NCBI GenBank assembly: GCA_012800735.1
Contig: JAAZIU010000013.1
Span: forward strand, 248,001 to 312,000
Length of the DNA: 64,000 bases
Origin: Clostridiales bacterium
Lineage (GTDB): Bacteria > Bacillota > Clostridia > Oscillospirales > CAG-272
Direction: 5' to 3'
The translations under genes were made by a program, and so were the position numbers. The notes under the pieces were generated by a model. It was given only the letters and a program-made list of their open reading frames with translations, was not told where the DNA came from and searched no databases. Below are positions 52,201-60,516 of the stretch, piece by piece; the stretch's first letter is position 1, and every line of letters starts with the position of its first letter.

Positions 52201-52312
52201 TTTTTATAAAACCGTTTATAAGGGCGGTTTTTCTCTGCCGTTTGCCAGCGTCGGCGAGGCGCTCTCCGCTCTCTTCGAACAAATTGATCCCTGGGACTAC
52301 CGCGATATTTGA
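49253..52312 (+). CDS. UvrD/PcrA-like superfamily 1 helicase with acidic linker and Cys-rich C-terminal domain
   Basis: VIAGAGSGKTKTLTHRYGYL, EVDEFQDSS, VGDPDQNIYEWRGAD, MTIHAAKGLEFPAVFVVGM; C-terminal CRMCG...GCVCAG. Confidence 0.92.
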   Translation: MTMMNNLFDGLNSDQLRAVTSTEGYLRVIAGAGSGKTKTLTHRYGYLVKAAGIHPSNVLCVTFTAKAAGEMKRRVRELVGEGYDNSLITTYHGFCVRVLRGDISHLMWSESFAIIDESTKRKLLSEIYAEEDIRMDQTTYERVVAAMHRLKSTEDYVRPMVDGRPEDVAFNDKISTDGLDIHIIRRFLKKQKQIYGLDFDDLISFTFSIFNSFPEVAQKWAEQLYYIEVDEFQDSSKRELRLIKTLCSAHKNLFVVGDPDQNIYEWRGADMSILVDFEQNFPGAETITLNRNYRSDGNILSAANALIAYNKNRVKKDLYTESQPGEPVRWLHLRTEEEEGKAISTEIKKLISQGFSYRNIAILYRAGFLSRFVESALGSAHIPYELYGSVRFYDRMEIKDALAYMRLVVFDDDEAFERVINLPRRNFGKSRLAALKAMAEESGQSLFAALKASIDNKLFSSTGAPGFIELIDSLRKEKDNLSVSALLGEALGRSGYEDYIRAAGSMERLDNLAELKRSLWNREQAWGEKMTPSQWLDLIDIEAAEEKDSDSDKVKLMTIHAAKGLEFPAVFVVGMTEGIFPLSRTLEERKNEGLEEERRLCFVALTRARKRLFLTDSEGGEEDRRKRPSRFLYDIGEDNLVRTGEISKELQNKTTAAADVETTASSSGLLPGSRVNHPIFGEGTVERKDEVKNVYYIRFDNKGELRPVSADYDFAAWSGIGEAADKAIEKAESRKAVHKAQPLAETETKPPDIPSADTVSAEPPKTEKLSEIPSPSVSSDNENDMFKSEAENIDIADKANKKENHDQIKFSIENIGKEAAEREEEITEEAENITEPPKTEEKTESESDIPQRYRNAEWMEPTEGETNLWKRNDVPHTGWYCTGVIDLGAPVGTCRMCGYQIIRYVHVMRHNEYPRAIGAGCVCAGNMEGSVEGAKKRENDYKNRLGRKKNFLNTKFKRSRSGNSYFKYKGEIITVIEDKFKRGFYKTVYKGGFSLPFASVGEALSALFEQIDPWDYRDI

Positions 52313-52339
52313 AGTTTTTACATATTTCATCCTGTTGCG

Positions 52340-52368
52340 TTGACTTAACGCCGTCTTTATGCTACAAT
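52340..52368 (+). promoter_or_regulatory. Sigma-A type promoter for the MutS-like pair
   Basis: TTGACT-17 nt-TACAAT. Confidence 0.72.
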
Positions 52369-52421
52369 ATTTTCAGACAACCATAACAATTACAGTTTAT
52401 CTCCGAAAGGATATAATATAA

Positions 52422-53888
52422 ATGCCTTCAGTTGCTTTGCCAAGCCTTTTATTCTGCAAATCGAACGCCGATTGTCCCAAAATCGAGCCCGAGGTTTTTG
52501 CAGACGTCCGTCTTACCTCGCTTTTGCCGCCGAATACCCTTGACGCCGTCGGTTATATTTTGAGCGAGGAAGATATCATCGCCCGCCGGGAAATCTTTGC
52601 CTGTCTCCAGGACACGGGATTCAGAACCCGCTTAAGCGCGCTGAGAGATTCCGCCGAAGAAGCGGGCAGATTCGACGATCTTTACAACGCCGCCCGTTCC
52701 GACAGTGAGCGGGATATCATCTTCGTTTCGCTGATGAAAGCAGTCCTGGAGTTTTATCGGCTCGCCTCGGTTTTGGGAGGCGAGGGGGCGCTGCTCTCCC
52801 GCTTCAACGATTATTTCTCGGCTCAGGTGAATATGAGCTGGTTCCGCGAAACTTCCGATTCGATCGAAAAGACATATCCGCTTGTAACATCGGTTCTGCA
52901 CAACCGCATCTGCCTGATGACAAAAGGAGAAAACATCCGGGTGCGCGACAAAGGAAAGCGATCTTATCTTTCGATTATTTCCGAATGCGCGGAAAACTTG
53001 GGTCTCGAAAAGCCCCCCCGGCAACCTACGCCGCCGACGCCGCTGTCGATTAACATAATCGAAGGGATTGTAAAAGCCGCGCCGGACGAATTTGCCGCCT
53101 TCTCGGAATTTCGTAAAAACCGAATGCCTTTTTACGACAGAACGCTGCTTTCTTATATTTCTCAGCTTGGATTTTATCTTGGATTTGTTTCGGTGTTCGA
53201 CCGGGTAACGGCGGCGGGAATTCCGCTGATCTTCCCCGTCATCTCCGACGAAAAGCGGTTTGAGATTAAAGACGCTTACGATATTACCCTGCTTGCAAAA
53301 GACAGCCTGAAAATCGTACCCAACGACGTCAGCTTTACCGAAAAAGAGCCTTTCTTTTACCTTACCGGCGCAAACGGCGGCGGCAAGACAACCTATCTTC
53401 GCGCAGTCGGAGTGGCGACGCTGATGTTCTCGATAGGCTGCCCCGTCGCCTGCGAAAAAGCGGAACTCAGCATACCCGGCGGCATCTTTACTCATTTCCC
53501 GCGGGACGAGCGTTTTGACTCAAGCGGGCGCTTTTACGATGAACAGAACCGCGTCGACCGAATACTTGAAAAAGCGGACGAACGATCTGTTGTGCTTCTA
53601 AACGAAACCTATTCCGCGACTTCGGAAGACAGAGCCGTTACCCTTACCGCCGCGCTCGGAGCAAGGCTGTTCAAAACCGGCGTCTTCGGGCTTTATATAA
53701 CCCATCAGCACGGCATAAGCCAGACAAAGGTTCCGTATCTAAACGTTGTAGTCGATGTTGCGGCGAACAACCGCCGCACTTATAAGGTTGAGCGCCGCCG
53801 CGCCGACAAAAGCAGCTATGCCCGGGATATCCTTGAAAAATATCGCCTTACCCGGGAGCATTTGGGCGAGCGCTTCGGCGAAATATAA
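52422..53888 (+). CDS. MutS-like ATPase A (MutS core/ATPase domains only)
   Basis: Walker A LTGANGGGKTTYLRAVG, LLNETYSATSED in place of MutS LLDE.GRGTS, THQH. Confidence 0.82.
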   Translation: MPSVALPSLLFCKSNADCPKIEPEVFADVRLTSLLPPNTLDAVGYILSEEDIIARREIFACLQDTGFRTRLSALRDSAEEAGRFDDLYNAARSDSERDIIFVSLMKAVLEFYRLASVLGGEGALLSRFNDYFSAQVNMSWFRETSDSIEKTYPLVTSVLHNRICLMTKGENIRVRDKGKRSYLSIISECAENLGLEKPPRQPTPPTPLSINIIEGIVKAAPDEFAAFSEFRKNRMPFYDRTLLSYISQLGFYLGFVSVFDRVTAAGIPLIFPVISDEKRFEIKDAYDITLLAKDSLKIVPNDVSFTEKEPFFYLTGANGGGKTTYLRAVGVATLMFSIGCPVACEKAELSIPGGIFTHFPRDERFDSSGRFYDEQNRVDRILEKADERSVVLLNETYSATSEDRAVTLTAALGARLFKTGVFGLYITHQHGISQTKVPYLNVVVDVAANNRRTYKVERRRADKSSYARDILEKYRLTREHLGERFGEI

Positions 53889-53923
53889 AATGGAACAGAA
53901 GATCATATTTCGGGAGTCATGAC

Positions 53924-55471
53924 TTGAAATTCAGTATACTTTACAGAGAACCGGAAAAAAGCGGGCGCGGTGAGGTGTTCGATTTAGCATACGAACTTTC
54001 GCTCGACCGCGCAGTACGCAAGCTGATACCGGATACGCGAAGAGCCGATTATTTTTTGGGAGTTCTTACCCGGCCGCTTACCGATGTGGCTTCGATAGTT
54101 TATCGTCAGCAGATTCTTCGGGATTTTATTGATTTTCCGGATCTCTATGATGAGCTTCGGACGTTGTTTTCCCGCTACGACCGCGTGCGCGCCGACTGGC
54201 AGGGAATGCGCTCCGGCGCTCATCCTCAATCGGGGGCGATCAACCGCCGGGCGCTGCTTGATTATACCTTTGCCTCGCTTAAGGTTACGGCGATGTTTCC
54301 GAAAACCCTCCTTTCTTTTTACACCTCTTTCGCCGACGCGATAGACAAATATGAGGTTCAAAGCGAGGGGTTGAAAAGGATCGCCGAATACTGCCGCGAA
54401 ATGCTTGAAAACGACAGCTTAAACGAGATAGAACGGATATCCGCTCTTTTCAGATACAAAACTCCCAAGGATTTTGAATTTTCCTCTCTTGCCGAGCTTG
54501 ATCAGGCTATCCGCCTCGTCTCCTGCGACCTTTGCGGTATTGAAGAAATCGATGATAAACCGATAAATCCGCTGGTTAAGTTGTTTACACGCAAAAAAAC
54601 CGGCGAAACTCCGGTATTTGACATCGAAAGCGACGAAGCGACGGTTGACGACGCGCTTTACATTTCAAACGAATCGCTCCGCCGTATCGATGCGGCGCTG
54701 ACGGCGGTTACCGGCGGGATTTACGACGTCTTCTTCGGTCTTTCGACCGAGATAGTGTTTTATGACGCCGCGCTTGAAATAATCCGCAGCCTTGACGAAC
54801 TTAATATCGATTTTGTATTTCCCTCCGTCTTTCCGCCCGAGGATGACGGATTTCGGCTGCTTTCACTGCGCGACTTTTCTCTTATAATCGAAGGTAAAAC
54901 CGGCGACGACATAATCCCCCGAGACGCAGCGCTTATGAAATCGTCTGACGGTTTTCTGATACACGGCAAGAGCAACACCGGAAAGACTTCGCTTTTGCGC
55001 GGTATTGCGATAGCCCATATTTTCGCGCAGGCAGGTCTGCCGGTCACGGCAAAAACCGCCGAGCTTTCGATACGCCGGGGGCTTTACGCGCACTTCAGTT
55101 CCGCCGAAGAAGACTTCCGCGCGGGAGACACCGCCGGACGGTTTGAGGGCGAGGTACAGCAGATGGCGAGGATAATTGACGGAGTTGAAGATCATCCGTA
55201 TTCGCTGATTCTTTTAAACGAGACATTTCAGACCACCTCGTATTCGGAAGGCGCGGAGGGAATGTGGGATATACTTGACACTCTTCATTTAGTCCGAGCT
55301 AAATATATATTCGTCACCCGAATGAACAAGATGTTCGATTTTATCGACCGCGACAGAGTCGGTACAGTCGAAATGACGACCGAATTCCCGCGATTCCAAA
55401 ATCCTGCGGAGCTCTCCGGCGCAGCGGCGCAGGAGCATCCTGCATATATTGAAGGAAAAACCGAACAATAA
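53924..55471 (+). CDS. MutS-like ATPase B (divergent)
   Basis: Walker A IHGKSNTGKTSLLRGIA, AELSIRRGLYAHF like the partner's AELSIPGGIFTHF, LLNETFQTTS, TRMN. Confidence 0.8.
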   Translation: MKFSILYREPEKSGRGEVFDLAYELSLDRAVRKLIPDTRRADYFLGVLTRPLTDVASIVYRQQILRDFIDFPDLYDELRTLFSRYDRVRADWQGMRSGAHPQSGAINRRALLDYTFASLKVTAMFPKTLLSFYTSFADAIDKYEVQSEGLKRIAEYCREMLENDSLNEIERISALFRYKTPKDFEFSSLAELDQAIRLVSCDLCGIEEIDDKPINPLVKLFTRKKTGETPVFDIESDEATVDDALYISNESLRRIDAALTAVTGGIYDVFFGLSTEIVFYDAALEIIRSLDELNIDFVFPSVFPPEDDGFRLLSLRDFSLIIEGKTGDDIIPRDAALMKSSDGFLIHGKSNTGKTSLLRGIAIAHIFAQAGLPVTAKTAELSIRRGLYAHFSSAEEDFRAGDTAGRFEGEVQQMARIIDGVEDHPYSLILLNETFQTTSYSEGAEGMWDILDTLHLVRAKYIFVTRMNKMFDFIDRDRVGTVEMTTEFPRFQNPAELSGAAAQEHPAYIEGKTEQ

Positions 55472-55491
55472 ATTAAATCGGAGGTATCAAA

Positions 55492-57492
55492 ATGCGTGCT
55501 TTTAACAGCATCTGCACCTATTATGTCGCTCCTTCGGGACACAATTACACCGGTCAGTCGCCGGTGGTACGACCGAACGGTGACGGACCTTTCGGCTCAA
55601 TTCATGCGGCGATAGAAGCAATTTCTGAGCTTCGGCGGTCCGGAATCGATCAGCCGATAACCGTCAGGCTGCTTCCAGGCGAATATCAGCTTGACAATAC
55701 TCTTGAGATAGGACCGACGATTACCAACGTAACATTTGAAAGCTATGACAAATGCAATCCCGCCCTTATCACTTCAGCTTTAAAGCTCGAAGGCTGGCAG
55801 GACGACAGCTTCAACGGCATTTCCTGCGTTTCCGCCGAGCTGCCCGAACTCAAAGACGGAAAGTTTTGCGTAAGGGACTTTTTTGTCAACGGTCTGCGCG
55901 CTGCAAAACCGCGCTTCCCCGCTGAAGGAACGCTTAAAATGGCGGACATCGAAAACCACGACAGGTCTCTTTTTGCTCCGTCCAAATGGTTTGAAGCAGA
56001 GAAATCTGCGCTTGACGGTCTCAGCCGCGAAAGCATCCTTGCGGCTGATGTCAGGTTCAACCACTTCTGGATAGACGAGAAAACTCCGGTAGAAGCTTAC
56101 GATCCCGAAAACTGCCGAATCACTCTGCGCTATCCTTCGATATTTAATCTTTCCACCAACTTTGGATTTTATCTCGAAAATGTTGCCGAAGCGTTCGGCA
56201 AAAAGGGGGAATTCTATCCCGACTCCGAAAGCGGCAAGCTTTACTATATTTTACGTGACGGCGAGGACAAAGACACTCTCGACGCCCGCGTTCCGCTCTT
56301 CGGAACCTTGCTCAGATTAAAGGGAAGTCCCGACAATCATGTCAGAAACATCCGTTTCCGCTGCCTGAAATTTGCCTACACTACATCCGACTACAATCCC
56401 TCCGGCATTCACGGCGATGAAAGCAATCGCTTCGCGTCGGATGCGCAGGCAGCCTCCAACTGTCCGGGAACGGTTGAGTTTGAATACGCTCAAAATTGCG
56501 CGATAGCTAAAAGCTGCATTGTTAACTACGGTCTTTACGGCGTATTTATCGGAAAAGGCTGCTCGGAAATCCGCGTTGCCCGGTGCTATTTCTTCGACGG
56601 CGGAGCCGGAGGCGTTCGTATCAACGGCGCTGCTTCGGATGGGGATGAAGCTGACTTCACTCACGACAACACCGTTGCCGACTGCGTAATAAAGCACTGC
56701 GGACGCGTCCATATGGCCGGCTGCGGCGTTATAATCATGAACGGATTCAACAACCGCATCGTTCACAACGAAATTTCCGACCTTTTCTACACCGGAATTT
56801 CCTGCGGGTGGGTCTGGGGCTACACTCCGTCGGTCTCCCGCGACAACCTGATACTCAAAAACCATATCTTCAATTTAGGTCAGGGTGAGCTTTCAGACAT
56901 GGGCGGAGTTTATCTGTTGGGCGCAGCTCCCGGTACCATTGTTTCCGGCAACATAATTCATGACATAAAAAGCCGCGATTACGGCGGCTGGGCGCTGTAT
57001 ACCGATGAAGGCTCGGCTTATGTCACTCTCGAAAACAACATCTGCTACAACTGCTCCGACAACTGCTATCATCAGCATTACGGACGGATGAATGTTGTCC
57101 GCAACAATATTTTCGCATACGCAGGTCAGGATCTCTGCCGTATCTCCCGCTTTGAGCGGCATCTTTCGATAATCTTTGAGCAAAATATCATGCTGACAAA
57201 CGGCTGTCCGATTTACGGTCTTTCCGAACGGCACTTTGACTGCGCCACATTCGGAAGCGGGAACAATCTTATCTGGTCTGAGAAGGGAGAGCCGGTATTG
57301 TTTACCAGGAACGGCAGAAAACTTTCTCTTGACGATTTCAAGGCTCAGGGGCTTGAAGAAGGTTCGCTTATCGCCGATCCGAAATTCCGCGATCCTGCGA
57401 ATTACGACTTCACTCTCGCTGCCGATTCCCCCGCCTATTCAATGGGTTTCTGTGAGATAGAAACAAATGACGTAGGTCCGAGAAAAGCGTAA
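55492..57492 (+). CDS. Right-handed parallel beta-helix repeat protein
   Basis: N-terminal YYVAPSGHNYTGQ..GPFGSIHAAIEAI, repeated NxxxxNxI rungs; no signal peptide. Confidence 0.82.
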   Translation: MRAFNSICTYYVAPSGHNYTGQSPVVRPNGDGPFGSIHAAIEAISELRRSGIDQPITVRLLPGEYQLDNTLEIGPTITNVTFESYDKCNPALITSALKLEGWQDDSFNGISCVSAELPELKDGKFCVRDFFVNGLRAAKPRFPAEGTLKMADIENHDRSLFAPSKWFEAEKSALDGLSRESILAADVRFNHFWIDEKTPVEAYDPENCRITLRYPSIFNLSTNFGFYLENVAEAFGKKGEFYPDSESGKLYYILRDGEDKDTLDARVPLFGTLLRLKGSPDNHVRNIRFRCLKFAYTTSDYNPSGIHGDESNRFASDAQAASNCPGTVEFEYAQNCAIAKSCIVNYGLYGVFIGKGCSEIRVARCYFFDGGAGGVRINGAASDGDEADFTHDNTVADCVIKHCGRVHMAGCGVIIMNGFNNRIVHNEISDLFYTGISCGWVWGYTPSVSRDNLILKNHIFNLGQGELSDMGGVYLLGAAPGTIVSGNIIHDIKSRDYGGWALYTDEGSAYVTLENNICYNCSDNCYHQHYGRMNVVRNNIFAYAGQDLCRISRFERHLSIIFEQNIMLTNGCPIYGLSERHFDCATFGSGNNLIWSEKGEPVLFTRNGRKLSLDDFKAQGLEEGSLIADPKFRDPANYDFTLAADSPAYSMGFCEIETNDVGPRKA

Positions 57493-57507
57493 AAGCATTT
57501 CATCTGT

Positions 57508-57540
57508 TCCGGGCGCCTCAAAACGCCCGGATTTTTTATT
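57508..57540 (+). terminator. Intrinsic terminator after the beta-helix gene
   Basis: TCCGGGCG-CCTCAAAA-CGCCCGGA followed by TTTTTTATT. Confidence 0.85.
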
Positions 57541-57578
57541 TTATCCGAAGAGAGGATAACCGCCGCACATCTTTGTAA

Positions 57579-57603
57579 ACATTTAGTTTGTTAATCTAAA
57601 TGT
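57579..57603. promoter_or_regulatory. Inverted repeat upstream of the solute-binding protein promoter
   Basis: ACATTTAG-TTTGTTAAT-CTAAATGT. Confidence 0.45.
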
Positions 57604-57615
57604 ATAATTTTACAC

Positions 57616-57644
57616 TTGATTAAAGTGAACATTTGTGGTATATT
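57616..57644 (+). promoter_or_regulatory. Sigma-A type promoter for solute-binding protein gene
   Basis: TTGATT-17 nt-TATATT. Confidence 0.7.
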
Positions 57645-57730
57645 ATATTATCAAGTATTAGACTGCGTATTTACGATAATTAATACCGGTCGCAGCGAAT
57701 GGTTGAAAATAATTAACAGGAGGAATATCA

Positions 57731-59212
57731 ATGAAAAATACTTTCAGCTTGACAATTCGCAGCATTTTAAGTCTTATCCTTGCCGCAGCATTATTAGTAG
57801 GCGCTTTGGCGTCCTGCGGCGGTGACAGCAAACCGGCTCCTGCCGGTACAGCAGCAGACGGCGCAAATCTTGCCGCTGAACCTGAAGCAGAAAAACTATA
57901 TCTCGACGATTTGCCGGAAAGAGAGGATCTGGGCGGATATACGGTTCGGCTTTTAACCTCTGACAAGAGAAGCTTTGAAGCCCTTGAAGACGCAATCGAC
58001 GTAACCGATGTTGAGGTATACAAGCGTCAGCTGCTTGTTGAAGAGCGTTTCAATGTAAAAATCAATACGATAATCGACGATAACTGGGGCACTAACGCGA
58101 CGACGCTCAAAAACTCCGTGCTTGCCGGTTCCGATGATTACGACGTTTACGCCTGCTACGGCTACTGGTCGATAGGTCTTGCCACCGAAGGCATCGTAAT
58201 GAACCTCAAGACTGCTCCGAACCTTGATCTTGACAAACCCTATTGGGGCGATAAGTTCAACGACGCAATGGCTTATAAAGACTATATGTATTGGATAACC
58301 GGCGATATCGCCCTTTCCTATACCGACGGAATTTACGCTACTTACGTAAACCTTAAGAAATTCGCCTCGAAATACCCCGGTGACAATATCTATCAGATAG
58401 TCAGGGACGGCAAATGGACGCTTGACAACCTCTACACTTATTCCGAATCAGCTTATGAAGACCTCAACGGCGATGGTCAACCGAACGAAGGCGACTTCTT
58501 CGGCTACTCCTATTCAAAGGAAGACATGATCGACGGAATGTCGATGGCGGCTGGAGTTAAATATACCACCCGCGACGCCGACGGCGTACCGCAGCTTTAT
58601 ATAACCAAGGACAACACCGCCGTTACTTTCTCGGAAAAACTTGCCCAGCTCTGTGGTTCACAGTCCGTTTTCCTCGCCAACAGCGACGACGGCGCTGCGA
58701 TGGCAAAACTTTTCTCAGACGGGCTTGTGCTTTTCATCGTCGGTCGTATCAATTACGCCGCTACCAGGATGCGCGATATGGAGGACGATTTCGCCATTAT
58801 TCCCGCGCCGAAGCTCAACGAGGAACAGAGCACCTACCTTACCACCCTGCATGACGGAACTACCCTTATAGGCATACCGAAGACAATATCAGAGCAGGGA
58901 CTCAATGTGTCGACTTACGTGCTTGAAGCGATGGCAGCGGAAAGCAGCCGCTCGCTTACGCCGGTCTATCTTGACGTCGCGCTGAAGAACAAATACACCC
59001 GCGACGCCGACTCCGCCGAAATGATTGACCTTATCCGCGAAAACATCGTCTCCGACTTCGGATTCCTTTACACCGAAACCGGAATGAACAACTTCTTCCG
59101 CGGATATGTTTTAAAGGGCGAAGGCATCGCTTCCATAATCGCGAAGATGGAAAAGAAGTGGAACAAGACGCTCGATAAGATCATCACCAACCTTGAAGAA
59201 AACGCTGGCTGA
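57731..59212 (+). CDS. Extracellular solute-binding lipoprotein (ABC transporter)
   Basis: MKNTFSLTIRSILSLILAAALLVGALASCGG lipobox; shares DLxGYxxxxL and late-region features with 46579..48051. Confidence 0.85.
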   Translation: MKNTFSLTIRSILSLILAAALLVGALASCGGDSKPAPAGTAADGANLAAEPEAEKLYLDDLPEREDLGGYTVRLLTSDKRSFEALEDAIDVTDVEVYKRQLLVEERFNVKINTIIDDNWGTNATTLKNSVLAGSDDYDVYACYGYWSIGLATEGIVMNLKTAPNLDLDKPYWGDKFNDAMAYKDYMYWITGDIALSYTDGIYATYVNLKKFASKYPGDNIYQIVRDGKWTLDNLYTYSESAYEDLNGDGQPNEGDFFGYSYSKEDMIDGMSMAAGVKYTTRDADGVPQLYITKDNTAVTFSEKLAQLCGSQSVFLANSDDGAAMAKLFSDGLVLFIVGRINYAATRMRDMEDDFAIIPAPKLNEEQSTYLTTLHDGTTLIGIPKTISEQGLNVSTYVLEAMAAESSRSLTPVYLDVALKNKYTRDADSAEMIDLIRENIVSDFGFLYTETGMNNFFRGYVLKGEGIASIIAKMEKKWNKTLDKIITNLEENAG

Positions 59213-59235
59213 TCTATTTAAACGCTGAAATTTAT

Positions 59236-59285
59236 GCCTCCCCGTAAAAGGAATACCCTTGATTCGGGGAGGCGGCTTTATTTAT
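59236..59285 (+). terminator. Intrinsic terminator after the solute-binding protein gene
   Basis: GCCTCCCCG...CGGGGAGGC followed by GGCTTTATTTAT. Confidence 0.6.
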
Positions 59286-59295
59286 ACCATAATTT

Positions 59296-60486
59296 ATGGA
59301 AATGAAAACAAAAATCCCGAAATATGTGCTTCGCGCCTTTGAATTGCTGCGCTCACACGACATTTCTGCTTATCTTGTAGGCGGCTGTGTGCGCGATATT
59401 ATGCTTGGGCATAAGGTTCACGACTGGGATATAGCCGCCGGCGCGCCGCCGGATGAAATTGCCGCCGCTTTTGAAGGATTCAGATTGATTCTTGACGGAC
59501 TAAAGCACGGCACGGTCGGCGTTATGATTGACGGTCAAAAGCTGGAAGTAACCGCGTTCCGCGGGGAGGGCGGATATTCGGACGGGCGTCATCCCGATTC
59601 GGTTTTCTTTGTTCCGGATATCGAAGATGATCTTAAAAGGCGCGATTTTACCGTAAACGCAATGGCGCTGCCGGTTGAGCCCGACGGATATGTAAGACCG
59701 GAACAAATATTCGATCCGCTCGGCGGTATGGCTGATCTTCGGGCAAAACAAATCCGAACCGCGGGAAATCCCGTGACGCGGTTTTCGGAGGACGGCTTGC
59801 GAGTGATGAGGGCGCTTAGATTTTCCTGCCGCCTTGGTTTTGAGATTGAAGCGGAAACGGCGGAGGCTGTCCTTTCCTGCCGGCATATGCTCAACCGCAT
59901 CAGTCGCGAAAGGGTTGCCGAGGAGTTTTATAAGATACTCGTCTGCCCCGCTCCCCGGAAGATATTGACCGAATATATCGAAGTCTTTACTTCAGCCATT
60001 GGGTTAAAACCGGCAAATACAGATAAGATAGATTTATCCGACGCTGATTTTATCACCCGCTGCGTTATTCTGTTTGGAGATTCGACAGAAGATGTCCTTT
60101 GCGGGCTGAAACGGTCGAAATCCGAAATCAGCTCCGGCAAAGCTATCTCAACTGCCCTTACGGCGCCTCATGACAACACACACCGCTGTCTTATCGATTT
60201 AGGATATGAAGATACCCGCAGGCTTCTTAACGCCTCCTATGCCCTCGGCAGGTTGTCTGAGCGCGACTGTCGGAAACTCATCTCGGAAGCCGACGAACTC
60301 ATAAAAGAAAAAGCGCCGCTTTCGGAAGCGGAGCTTGGCGTTTCAAGCGAGGAGCTTATGGCGCTCGGATATGTCGGCGCGCGGCTCGGAAGACTCAGGC
60401 GGGAGCTTTTATATGCGGTCGCCGACGGAAAGACCGGCAATACGCGAGCGGAACTTACCGAATACATAAACAAAACAGAGCCCTGA
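59296..60486 (+). CDS. CCA tRNA nucleotidyltransferase
   Basis: AYLVGGCVRDIMLGHKVHDWDIA, RDFTVNAMAL, RFSEDGLRVMRALRFSCRLGFEIE. Confidence 0.92.
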   Translation: MEMKTKIPKYVLRAFELLRSHDISAYLVGGCVRDIMLGHKVHDWDIAAGAPPDEIAAAFEGFRLILDGLKHGTVGVMIDGQKLEVTAFRGEGGYSDGRHPDSVFFVPDIEDDLKRRDFTVNAMALPVEPDGYVRPEQIFDPLGGMADLRAKQIRTAGNPVTRFSEDGLRVMRALRFSCRLGFEIEAETAEAVLSCRHMLNRISRERVAEEFYKILVCPAPRKILTEYIEVFTSAIGLKPANTDKIDLSDADFITRCVILFGDSTEDVLCGLKRSKSEISSGKAISTALTAPHDNTHRCLIDLGYEDTRRLLNASYALGRLSERDCRKLISEADELIKEKAPLSEAELGVSSEELMALGYVGARLGRLRRELLYAVADGKTGNTRAELTEYINKTEP

Positions 60487-60508
60487 ATTATCAGAGCTCT
60501 GTTTTTTA
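60476..60508. terminator. Terminator between convergent CCA transferase and ABC ATPase genes
   Basis: CAGAGC...GCTCTG followed by TTTTTT. Confidence 0.6.
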
Positions 60509-60516
60509 TATTCAGA

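Noticed and set aside
52632-53495. 287-aa minus-strand ORF
   Set aside because: Antisense to MutS-A; sense frame has clear P-loop and RBS.
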